51,114 bases of DNA from an uncultured Spirochaetota bacterium (lineage in GTDB: Bacteria > Spirochaetota > Spirochaetia > Treponematales > UBA12059). A program made the position numbers and the translations under genes. Where the stretch lies: NCBI GenBank assembly GCA_937873275.1, contig CALMRC010000039.1, positions 1 through 51,114 of the forward strand, given 5' to 3'. The first letter of the stretch is position 1; each line of letters starts with the position of its first letter. The notes beneath the pieces are model-generated. The model was not told the origin of the DNA and ran no database searches. It saw only the letters and a program-made list of their open reading frames with translations. Positions 1 to 6,981 of this stretch are shown piece by piece.

Positions 1-2
1 TG

Positions 3-434
3 TCGCGCACGGTGACGTTGAACGGGACCCAAAGCGCGACGGCCGGCACGGCCCGGACCCTGGTGCCGATGTTCCTGGGCTTCGCCTTTCTCGGGTACCT
101 GCTGAACGGCCTTCTGCCGCAGGCCTGGATCGCCGCGCTCTTCGGGGAGGGGCGGACCTACGGCGTGCCCCTGGCCGCCACCCTCGGGTTGCCGCTCTAC
201 GTGAACTCCGAGGCCTCCCTGCCCCTGGTCCGGTCCTTCCTGGATTCGGGCATGTCCCGGGGCGCCGTGATGGCCTTCCTGATAGCCGGCTCGGGCACCT
301 CCGTGGGTGCCGTCGCGGGGGCCCTCACGATCGCCCGGTGGAGGGTCGTGGGGCTGGTCGCCGCGGTCCTTTGGGTCGGGGCCATCCTGGCCGGCTGGGG
401 ATTCGACCTGGCCGTCGCGGCGGGCTGGATTTGA
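3..434 (+). CDS. ArsP/DUF318-type permease, 5' truncated
   Basis: C-terminal part of a membrane permease whose reading frame stays open to the window edge, so the GTG at 12 is probably internal. About 140 residues are visible with three to four hydrophobic segments and the motif GLPLYVNSEASLPLV, followed by GMSRGAVMAFLIAGSG. That pattern is typical of the ArsP_1 (PF03773, YraQ/DUF318) family, whose characterised members export methylated or aromatic arsenicals. It converges on the hgcAB operon. A role in organometal or metalloid export is an inference from family and neighbourhood only. Confidence 0.75.
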   Translation, partial: SRTVTLNGTQSATAGTARTLVPMFLGFAFLGYLLNGLLPQAWIAALFGEGRTYGVPLAATLGLPLYVNSEASLPLVRSFLDSGMSRGAVMAFLIAGSGTSVGAVAGALTIARWRVVGLVAAVLWVGAILAGWGFDLAVAAGWI

Positions 435-506
435 CGGAGGGTCCGACGGGAGGGAGCGGTCCCGGTACCCCGCCGGGTTCCTCGGGGCCGCCCTCCCGCG
501 GCCGCG

Positions 507-1322
507 TCAGGGCAGGTCCGGATAGATCGAGCGGCGGACGAAGGGCGCGGTCAGGAAACGGCCGGCGGCCTTGGCCCCGGTCAGCCAGACGATCCGGGCC
601 CCGTTCCTGCGGTTCCGGAGCACCCGGTCCGCGATCCAGGGAGAGATGGTCGGGACCGTGTCCGAGAGTATGTTGAAGATCCGGCGCACCCGGGCCCATT
701 CCTCGGGCTTTCCCCGGTACTCGGCGGTGATGAGGTCCGTGGCGGTCATGCCGGGACGGATGGCCCCGACGATCACGCCGGAACCCCGGGCCTCCCGGGC
801 CGCCGCGTCCGTGATGTAGGCCAGGGACCGCTTGGAGGCTCCATAGGCCGTCATGCCCCGGACGATCTCGCCCCCGGAGCCCAGGCCTTCCATGTTGTAG
901 ACCGCCCCGCGGCCCGCCGCCCGCATGCCCGACATCGCGACCCTGCAGCCGTACAGGGCTCCCGCGCAGTTCGTGGCGAAGATATTTCCGACCAGGTCCG
1001 GATCCAGGGCTTCCACGTCGGATTGAGGCTGGCCGATCCCGGCGTTGTTGATCCAGATGTCGACCCTCCCGAACCGGGCCGCCGCGAAGTCCCAGAGACC
1101 TTGAACGTCCGGGAAGGATCGGACGTCGCAGGCCGTCCCCGCGGCCCGTCCGGGGGCGCCCGCGGCCAGGCGGCTGGCCGCCTCCGCGACGACGGCCCCG
1201 TCCCTCCCGGAGATCACGACGGAGCACCCGCGCTCCAGGAAGGCTTCGGCCAGTCCGTACCCGATGCCCCGGGTACCGCCCGTGAGAACGACGACGGGGT
1301 CGGTCGATCCGTTCGGTTCCAT
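507..1322 (-). CDS. Short-chain dehydrogenase/reductase (SDR)
   Basis: Classical SDR of 271 residues. The nucleotide-binding motif TGGTRGIG lies near residues 14-21, the NNAGIG motif near residue 90, and the catalytic Tyr-Lys in YGASK near residue 160. NAD(P)H-dependent oxidoreduction of an unknown alcohol or ketone is expected. The ATG at 1322 has a good ribosome site (AAGGAGA). It lies 27 bases after hgcB on the same strand and looks co-transcribed with the MarR-hgcA-hgcB genes. A link to mercury or corrinoid chemistry is not shown by the sequence; it may be an unrelated passenger. Confidence 0.85.
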   Translation of the reverse strand: MEPNGSTDPVVVLTGGTRGIGYGLAEAFLERGCSVVISGRDGAVVAEAASRLAAGAPGRAAGTACDVRSFPDVQGLWDFAAARFGRVDIWINNAGIGQPQSDVEALDPDLVGNIFATNCAGALYGCRVAMSGMRAAGRGAVYNMEGLGSGGEIVRGMTAYGASKRSLAYITDAAAREARGSGVIVGAIRPGMTATDLITAEYRGKPEEWARVRRIFNILSDTVPTISPWIADRVLRNRRNGARIVWLTGAKAAGRFLTAPFVRRSIYPDLP

Positions 1323-1349
1323 GTCGTCTCCTTTTTTTCCTCCGCGGTC

Positions 1350-1658
1350 TCAACAGCAGTCGGCCTGTCGGTTCCCGGAGCATCCGCCGTCCCCGCAGGA
1401 GGGTGCGGTGCCCCGGAGCTTGCCCAGGATGATGGCCGCCGCGCAGCCCACCCCGGCCTTCACGGTCAGGGCGGCGGCGGGGCAGTTCCGGGCGCAGGCC
1501 CCGCACTCCATGCAGGCTCCCCGGTCCTCGATGCGGGCCTTTCCGGCCTCCAGCCGGAACACCCCGTGGGGACACACGTCGAGACAGTCCCCGCAGCCCA
1601 CGCAGGCCTCCGGATCGAGCCGGAGGCTGCTTCCGTTCATCAGGTATTCGTACCGCAT
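1350..1658 (-). CDS. hgcB: HgcB, 2[4Fe-4S] ferredoxin of mercury methylation
   Basis: Small ferredoxin of 102 residues with two 4Fe-4S motifs: CVGCGDCLDVCP (residues 19-30) and CMECGACARNCP (49-60). It also has the isolated Cys72 in AGVGCAAA and a C-terminal Cys-Cys pair (101-102). The CMECGACARNC form, the third Cys and the terminal vicinal pair together distinguish HgcB from ordinary ferredoxins. HgcB is known to reduce the corrinoid of HgcA and to take part in Hg(II) transfer. The ATG is preceded by TAGGAG, in which the hgcA stop codon forms part of the ribosome site, so the two genes are translationally linked. Confidence 0.93.
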   Translation of the reverse strand: MRYEYLMNGSSLRLDPEACVGCGDCLDVCPHGVFRLEAGKARIEDRGACMECGACARNCPAAALTVKAGVGCAAAIILGKLRGTAPSCGDGGCSGNRQADCC

Positions 1659-1667
1659 CGCATTCTC

Positions 1668-2753
1668 CTAGACGCCCAGGGCGCGGTAAACGACGCCCAG
1701 GACCAGGCCGGCCGCGAGTCCGGCGGCCATGGGCCAGAACCCCTTCTCCACCTCCGCCAGGGCTCCGGTCTGGCAGGTGAAGGTGGAGGAGCCCGTGAAG
1801 TTCATCCCCAGGAAGGCCGTCACGGGAGCGGCCACCAGGACGCCCGCTGCGGCCGCGGGCGGCGGCAGGCCGAAGACGGCGGAGCAGGCGGCGGCCCAGG
1901 CCGTGCCCAGCACGGCCCCCTTTACCGAGAAGGCCCGGCCCGGGAGCCAGGGAAGGAGGGCGGGGAAGGCCAGGGCCCCCACTGGGGCCAGTCCCGCCAG
2001 GAGGACTGCGACGGGGAGGGCCCGGGACGCCCAGGATCCGTCCGCCGGCAGTCCGTAGAGGGCCGCCAGGACCAGCCCCGCCGCGGCCAGGGGCCAGCCG
2101 TGGACCAGCTCCACGGGGGCCACCGCCAGCCGCTCCGGCAAGGTGAAGGTCACCCGGCGCATGTCCTCGGTCTTGATCCGCCCGGCCTCCAGCCAGGCCC
2201 GGATGTCCCGGGCCCGGACGGGCCCCCAAACCACCCGCCATCCCGTCTTCCGGGCGATATCCGGGGCCGATACGCCGGTCGCCCCCAGTTGGGGCAGGAT
2301 GAGTTCCCGGTGCCGGACCAGGGTCGCCAACCGCGTCTTGGCGATCCGAGAGGCCAATTCCCCGGTACCGAAGGTTCCCTTGCCCGCGGCGCACCACACG
2401 TTGACCCCCCGGGTGTCCAGAACGAGGATCCAGCCGTCGATCTCCTCCAGGCTCGACCGCAGGGCGTCGAAGCTCAGCTTGTAGTTCGCGGAGACGAAGA
2501 CCGGGGAGTCCGGACCGGGATCCCCGGCCGCGTAGAGTCCCGGAAGCACCCGGTACGTCCCGCGGCCGATGTCCCAGCGGACCTTGACGGCTCCCCACCG
2601 ATCCCGGGGCGACAGCCGGGTGCGGACGACCGGAATGGTCCGGCCCCGGACGACGAGGAACCGCTCGACCCAGGGGGCCTGGAGCTCCCGGAGGGCGGCG
2701 AACCCCGCCTGGCGTTCTTCGGAACCGGCATTCCTCCGTACCAGATCTATCAT
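1668..2753 (-). CDS. hgcA: HgcA, corrinoid protein of mercury methylation
   Basis: Membrane-bound corrinoid protein of 361 residues that transfers a methyl group to Hg(II). The cytoplasmic corrinoid domain (about residues 30-200) carries NVWCAAGKGTFGT, with the cobalt-coordinating Cys at residue 121. This matches the HgcA cap-helix consensus N(V/I)WCA(A/G)GK exactly. The C-terminal half has four to five hydrophobic segments ending in FLGMNFTGSSTF, also typical of HgcA. The ORF track starts at 2906, but the ATG at 2753 is preferred. It overlaps the MarR stop as ATGA and removes an implausible Pro/Arg-rich leader. hgcB follows 9 bases downstream. Confidence 0.94.
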   Translation of the reverse strand: MIDLVRRNAGSEERQAGFAALRELQAPWVERFLVVRGRTIPVVRTRLSPRDRWGAVKVRWDIGRGTYRVLPGLYAAGDPGPDSPVFVSANYKLSFDALRSSLEEIDGWILVLDTRGVNVWCAAGKGTFGTGELASRIAKTRLATLVRHRELILPQLGATGVSAPDIARKTGWRVVWGPVRARDIRAWLEAGRIKTEDMRRVTFTLPERLAVAPVELVHGWPLAAAGLVLAALYGLPADGSWASRALPVAVLLAGLAPVGALAFPALLPWLPGRAFSVKGAVLGTAWAAACSAVFGLPPPAAAAGVLVAAPVTAFLGMNFTGSSTFTCQTGALAEVEKGFWPMAAGLAAGLVLGVVYRALGV

Positions 2754-3232
2754 GCCGGCCTCCCGGAGAGCTTGCAGCAGGCGGCCGGACCTTGCGACTC
2801 CCGGAAAGCCCGGAGGGCCCGGGCAAGGACGGGCAGGGCCGCGAGCAGGGTCTCCGCCTCGGCGGGCGGGAGGGAGTCGAGAAGTCGCCGGTAGTAGAGG
2901 TCGCACTGCTCGTTTATGGAGTCCGCCTTCGCCGTGCCGGTTCCGCTCAGGGACACGATCTGGCGGCGCCGGTTTTCCGGATCCTCCCGCCGTTCCGCCA
3001 GACCGGCTTTAACCAGGCCGTCCACGGTACGGGAGAGGGTGGAGGGATCGAGTTCCAGTCGGGCCGCGAGATCCCCGACGGTGGAAGCCCCGGATTCCTC
3101 CAGGGTCAGGAGAAGGTGGCATTGCGCGGAGGAGACTCCGCAGCATTCGGTCTGCGCCTGCAAGGCCCGCTCGACTTCCCGCTCCAGGACGCGCAGGTTT
3201 CTTCGGAAATCCCGTATCGACGGTTTGGCCAC
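2750..3232 (-). CDS. Cysteine-rich MarR-family regulator upstream of hgcAB
   Basis: MarR-type winged helix-turn-helix protein of 160 residues. The DNA-binding core is around residues 40-105 (STVGDLAARLELDPSTLSR, then the wing EDPENRRRQI). It has an unusual Cys set: Cys30-Cys31 and Cys38 in ECCGVSSAQCH, one Cys in INEQCDL, and a C-terminal Cys152-Cys153. This suggests sensing of a thiophilic metal or metalloid, or of redox state, which is inference. The start is GTG at 3232 with AAGGAG six bases upstream. It overlaps hgcA by four bases (ATGA), so it very probably controls its own operon. Confidence 0.88.
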   Translation of the reverse strand: MAKPSIRDFRRNLRVLEREVERALQAQTECCGVSSAQCHLLLTLEESGASTVGDLAARLELDPSTLSRTVDGLVKAGLAERREDPENRRRQIVSLSGTGTAKADSINEQCDLYYRRLLDSLPPAEAETLLAALPVLARALRAFRESQGPAACCKLSGRPA

Positions 3233-3261
3233 GAACGCTCCTTGATCGCTTGCTTCTCCAT

Positions 3262-3312
3262 ATTATTGTGTATAATGCAATATATGTCAAATACATAAAA
3301 TGCGATATACAT
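3262..3312 (-). promoter_or_regulatory. Promoter and operator candidates of the MarR-hgcAB operon
   Basis: Minus-strand sigma-70-like promoter: TTGACA (3285-3290), 17-base spacer, AATAAT (3262-3267). The -35 is inside an inverted repeat TATGT-N5-ACATA (3283-3297). Two direct repeats, AATGCAATATATGT (3274-3287) and AATGCGATATACAT (3299-3312), are spaced 25 bases apart. TATAATG...CATTATA (3271-3277 and 3310-3316) is a further inverted pair. The block is strikingly AT-rich in a GC-rich genome. Placement over the -35 fits repression by the adjacent MarR protein. Confidence 0.6.
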
Positions 3313-3355
3313 TATAAAACGGAAAACCGAGGGAGGCGGGTCCGTGGGGTGCGGG

Positions 3356-3859
3356 TCAGGACGGCCGGGCCTCGTCCTTCTCGATCAGCGGATTTCTCCC
3401 TGCCCGGGTCTTGATCTTGCAGGCGCACTGCCCGCCCAGTTCGAAGTCCGGGTCCTTCCGCACCGGAAGGCCTTCCCCGTCCCAGTCGATCATGCCCCCG
3501 GAGAGCTTTCCCAGGTTCGAGAAGCCCGCGCGGGACAGGAGGCGGGCGGCCTCCCGCACGTAGATTCCGGAGGCGTCCGCGAGGATCAGGGCTCGGTCCC
3601 GGGGCAGGTCCCCGATCCGCTCCGGGAAGGTACTCCAGGGCAGGTACAGCACCTTCTCCACGTCGAAGACCCGGAAATTCGTCTCATAGGCTTCCCGGAG
3701 GTCGACGAGGACCGCCCCTGCGGACAGGAGGTCCCGGGCCTCCCGGGGGCTCAAGGAGGCGATCCCTTCGATCCGAGGGAGGCTTCCATTCCAGGTCCGC
3801 AGGTCGAGGGGCGCCGGACGGGGTTCATCCATGGGAAAAGTATGGCACCTCCGGCTCAT
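3356..3859 (-). CDS. Rhodanese-like protein lacking the catalytic Cys
   Basis: Single rhodanese-like domain of 167 residues: SPREARDLLSAGAVLVDLREAYE, the strand before the active loop, and GFSNLGKLSGGMIDWDGEGLPV at the end. The active loop, usually Cys-x-x-G-x-R, reads ADASGIYVREAA, so the sulfur-carrying Cys is absent and sulfurtransferase activity is unlikely. The tail contains GGQCACK, which could bind a metal or carry a thiol. ATG codons at 3859 and 3832 are both possible and neither has a clear ribosome site. It lies upstream of the hgc promoter on the same strand, but the AT-rich promoter separates it from that operon. Confidence 0.7.
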   Translation of the reverse strand: MSRRCHTFPMDEPRPAPLDLRTWNGSLPRIEGIASLSPREARDLLSAGAVLVDLREAYETNFRVFDVEKVLYLPWSTFPERIGDLPRDRALILADASGIYVREAARLLSRAGFSNLGKLSGGMIDWDGEGLPVRKDPDFELGGQCACKIKTRAGRNPLIEKDEARPS

Positions 3860-3939
3860 ACGGGCAAGCGGCGCCTCCCGAATCGGCCGGAATCATGCTC
3901 GATTTGGAACAAAATTATGAGCGAATTCTGTTTTTATCG

Positions 3940-3994
3940 TTGACAAGATAGTTGGATATGGTACCATAAGGTCTACCTGTCCAACAGCTGGACA
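3940..3994 (+). promoter_or_regulatory. Promoter region with two palindromes upstream of the TRAP operon
   Basis: TTGACA at 3940-3945 is followed 16 bases later by TACCAT as a possible -10. The perfect 12-base palindrome TATGGTACCATA (3957-3968) covers the -10. It contains TGGT...ACCA half-sites like those bound by GntR/FadR-type regulators, and such a regulator is encoded at 8176. A second inverted repeat, TGTCCA-N5-TGGACA (3978-3994), lies just downstream near the likely transcript start. Binding by the local GntR protein is inferred. Confidence 0.55.
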
Positions 3995-4023
3995 TAATAT
4001 TGCATACGAGGAGGCTACCCCGG

Positions 4024-4536
4024 ATGAAGCGATTGTCCGACAGCGGACTTGTCCGAGCGATCGGCGGGATCCAGGACAAGATCATTCTTGCTCTCCTGAT
4101 CCTGATCCCGGCCCTGATCACCATCCAGGTCCTGCTTCGCTACGTCTTCCAGGCCCCCCTGATGGGGATCGAGGAGATCCTGCTCTTCCCGGCGGTCTGG
4201 CTGTATTTCCTGGGCGGGAGCGCGGCCTCCAAGGAACGCACCCACATCGACTGCGGCGTCCTGGTGCTCTACATCAAGAAGGAGCGGAGCCTTGCCCTCT
4301 TCCGGCTGGTCCGGATCGTCCTATCCTTCCTGATCGGGCTGTGGACGATCTACTACGCCTTCTGGTTCTTCCGGTACTCCCTCACGAAATGGAAGCTGAG
4401 CGACCTGTTGTACATTCCCATGTTCCTCGGGGAGAGCGCCATCCTGATCGGGCTGGTTCTCATGGTGTTCTTCACCTTCGTCGAGCTCCTGGACCGGGTT
4501 TCCGAGTACCGGGACGTCTCCGCGAGCAAGTCCTAG
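4024..4536 (+). CDS. dctQ: TRAP transporter small permease (DctQ type)
   Basis: Integral membrane protein of 170 residues with four hydrophobic segments and the family motif RYVFQAPLMGIEEI. It forms the small subunit of the membrane unit with DctM and couples Na+/H+ gradients to solute uptake. The ATG at 4024 follows GAGGAGG at good spacing, so the track's start at 4000 was rejected. dctM follows 10 bases later with its own ribosome site. It is the first gene of a dctQ-dctM-dctP-dehydrogenase cluster. Confidence 0.9.
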   Translation: MKRLSDSGLVRAIGGIQDKIILALLILIPALITIQVLLRYVFQAPLMGIEEILLFPAVWLYFLGGSAASKERTHIDCGVLVLYIKKERSLALFRLVRIVLSFLIGLWTIYYAFWFFRYSLTKWKLSDLLYIPMFLGESAILIGLVLMVFFTFVELLDRVSEYRDVSASKS

Positions 4537-4546
4537 GAGGTCCGGC

Positions 4547-5851
4547 ATGATCACGATCGTAATCCTGGACGTTCTGTTCCTCGTGTTCCTGCTCATGATG
4601 AGCGTCCCCCTGCCCTGGTGCTTCGCCGGATCCCTGGGCTTCATGGCGGTCTTCGGGGGAGCCTCCATGAAGAGCATGATGCTCTGGGGCTTCAACCAGA
4701 TCATCGGGCTGGTGCTCCTGGGCAGCCCCATGTTCATCCTGGCGGGCCTTCTGATCGCACGCTCCGGCATCGCCAAGCACCTCCTCAACTTCGTGGACAT
4801 CTTCGTCGGCCGGATCAAGGGCGGGATCGGTGCCGTCGCGGTCATCACCTGCGGGATCATCGGGGCCATCTCCGGTTCCGGTTTCACGGGCGTCGCGGCC
4901 ACGGGTCCGATCCTGATCCCCCGGATGGAGGAGCAGGGATACCCCCGGGGCTACGCGACGGCCCTGGTCACGGTTTCCTCCATTCTGGGCCTTCTCATCC
5001 CCCCCAGCGTCATCATGATCTTCTACGGCTGGGTCACGGACACGTCCATCCTGGCGGCCTTCCTGTCCACCGTCGGCCCCGGGGTTGCGGTGATCCTCAC
5101 CTTCTGCCTGATCAACTTCGTCTGGGCCCGCAAGTTCAACCTGAGGATGGAGGCGCCGCTTCCGGCCCCGGAGCGAAGGAAGCGGAACGTGAACCGCCTG
5201 GCCCTGGCCGTGCCGGGCCTTCTCCTGCCGGTCATCATCCTGGGAGGGATCTACGGGGGCGTCTTCACCCCCACCGAGGCCGCCGCGGTGGGCGCCGTCG
5301 TCGCCCTGCCCATCGGCCTGTGGGTCTACAAGGAGCTGAACGCCAAGGAGCTCAAGAAGGTGGCGGGCGAGGCGGGGCAGTCCATCGGTTCGATCATGAC
5401 CATGATCTTCTTCACCCTCATGCTCAGCCAGACCTTCGTCCTCCTGCAGGTCCCCCAGGCCCTGGTGGAGGTCCTGCTCGGATTCACGACCAACCGCGTG
5501 ATCCTCCTGATCATGGTGAACGTTTTCCTCTTCATCGTGGGCATGATCGTGAACGACGTGACGGGCATGATCCTCTGCGCCCCCCTCCTGTTGCCCCTCA
5601 TGCGGGAGCTCGGCATCTCCCCCGTGCAGTTCGCGGCCATCATGGGCGTGAACCTGGCCATGGGAGGCGTCACGCCCCCGTACGCCTCCATCCTGTACCT
5701 GGGCATGCGGATCGGGAAGTGCGAGTTCCACGAGATCCTCGGTCCGACGATGATCTTCCTGGTGTTCGGCTACGTGCCCGTGGTCTTCCTGACGACCTTC
5801 TGGCCCGACCTCTCCCTTTTCCTGCCCCGGCTGGTCGGCCTGGCGGGGTAG
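4547..5851 (+). CDS. dctM: TRAP transporter large permease (DctM type)
   Basis: Large TRAP membrane subunit of 434 residues with about twelve hydrophobic segments and the usual family length. Characteristic stretches are GAISGSGFTGVAATGPILIP, the proline-rich LLIPPSVIMIFYGWVTDTSI, and FTPTEAAAVGA. It forms the translocation pathway for substrate delivered by the DctP protein. The start is ATG with AGGAGG six bases upstream. It lies between dctQ and dctP in one operon. The substrate cannot be read from this subunit. Confidence 0.93.
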   Translation: MITIVILDVLFLVFLLMMSVPLPWCFAGSLGFMAVFGGASMKSMMLWGFNQIIGLVLLGSPMFILAGLLIARSGIAKHLLNFVDIFVGRIKGGIGAVAVITCGIIGAISGSGFTGVAATGPILIPRMEEQGYPRGYATALVTVSSILGLLIPPSVIMIFYGWVTDTSILAAFLSTVGPGVAVILTFCLINFVWARKFNLRMEAPLPAPERRKRNVNRLALAVPGLLLPVIILGGIYGGVFTPTEAAAVGAVVALPIGLWVYKELNAKELKKVAGEAGQSIGSIMTMIFFTLMLSQTFVLLQVPQALVEVLLGFTTNRVILLIMVNVFLFIVGMIVNDVTGMILCAPLLLPLMRELGISPVQFAAIMGVNLAMGGVTPPYASILYLGMRIGKCEFHEILGPTMIFLVFGYVPVVFLTTFWPDLSLFLPRLVGLAG

Positions 5852-5914
5852 GCGCTCCGGAATCCGAGGGAGGAGTTTCCTCCCCATCAAGACCTGCATC
5901 CCAAGGAGAAGGAC

Positions 5915-6901
5915 ATGAAGTACAAGAGAACCATCGCCCTGGTCCTGGCCGCGGCTCTCGCCCTGACCTTCGCGGCGGACGCCTTCGCCCAGAAGGCCTT
6001 CAAGCTCGGACACGCGCGGCCCGCGGGTTCCCCGGACGACGTGGCCATGAAGGCCTTCGCGGACGCGGTGGCCAAGGGCACGAACGGCCGGCTCAAGATC
6101 GAGATCTACCCCGCCAGCCAGCTGGGCAACTACACGGTGGTCCAGGAACGCGTGGGCATCGGGGACGTCGAGATGCAGCTGGCCCCCTTCGGCACCAACG
6201 TGACCAAGGGACTGGGCATCATCACCACGCCCTACCTGGTGGAAACCTGGGATCGGCTCCCGGTGGTGTTCGCCAAGGACGGAAAGCTCATGACCGCCGT
6301 GTCCAAGATGGCGGAGAAGGAAGGCATCAAGATCCTGGGCCTGTATCCCAAGTACTTCGGCGGGATCGCCCTGTCCAAGCTGCCCAAGGACCCGAAGGGT
6401 ACGGGAGCCAAGGGCATGAAGGTCCGGGTCCCGGGCATCAAGTCCTTCGAGAAGCTGGCGGATTCCCTGGGCTACCTCGCCACGCCGATCGCCTTTTCCG
6501 AGGCCTTCACCTCCTGGCAGACCGGGATCGTGGACGGCGTGATCGGGTCCGGGGCCGAAGGGTACTGGTCCAGCTTCCGGGATCTGGCGAAGGTCTACCT
6601 GCCGGTGAACACCCACCTGGAGATGTGGTTCCTGTACATCAGCGTCGACGCGTACAAGAAGCTCTCCGCCGCCGACCGGAAGGTCCTGGACGATGCGGCC
6701 GCGGAGATGGAGAAGGCCCGGTTCGCTGCGGCGCCCACGGAGACCAAGTCCTACGAGGACATGCTGGCCAAGAACGGCACCCAGGTGGTGCAGTTCAGCG
6801 CCGCCGAACTCAAGGCCGTCGCGGACAAGGTAAAGGCCGAGGTCTGGCCCATCCTCCGCAAGGACTACGGGGAGGAGCTCTTCGACAGCGTGACCCGGTA
6901 A
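5915..6901 (+). CDS. dctP: TRAP transporter periplasmic binding protein (DctP type)
   Basis: Exported solute-binding protein of 328 residues with a Sec signal peptide (about residues 1-26, cut after AFA). The mature part begins FKLGHARPAGSPDDVAMKAF, typical of the DctP fold. Arg171 in MKVRVPGIKSFE corresponds to the conserved carboxylate-binding arginine of TRAP receptors, so an organic acid, keto acid or amino-acid-like ligand is likely. It is downstream of dctM in the same operon. The next gene is an opine-dehydrogenase-family enzyme that may act on the imported compound. Confidence 0.9.
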   Translation: MKYKRTIALVLAAALALTFAADAFAQKAFKLGHARPAGSPDDVAMKAFADAVAKGTNGRLKIEIYPASQLGNYTVVQERVGIGDVEMQLAPFGTNVTKGLGIITTPYLVETWDRLPVVFAKDGKLMTAVSKMAEKEGIKILGLYPKYFGGIALSKLPKDPKGTGAKGMKVRVPGIKSFEKLADSLGYLATPIAFSEAFTSWQTGIVDGVIGSGAEGYWSSFRDLAKVYLPVNTHLEMWFLYISVDAYKKLSAADRKVLDDAAAEMEKARFAAAPTETKSYEDMLAKNGTQVVQFSAAELKAVADKVKAEVWPILRKDYGEELFDSVTR

Positions 6902-6981
6902 CCGGGACGGGAGGCCGGCGGAAGCCGGCCTCCTATTGAAGATTAAATGTAGGACAACTATACAGCTTACGGGAGGCAAGC

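Noticed and set aside
325-2826. 833-residue minus-strand ORF
   Set aside because: It is a shadow of hgcA, hgcB and SDR in another frame, with Arg/Gly/Pro-rich composition and no domain. The same applies to the other long ORFs antisense or frame-shifted to recognised genes, such as 4472-6979, 4618-6939, 6967-8988, 17893-20391 and 45279-47096.
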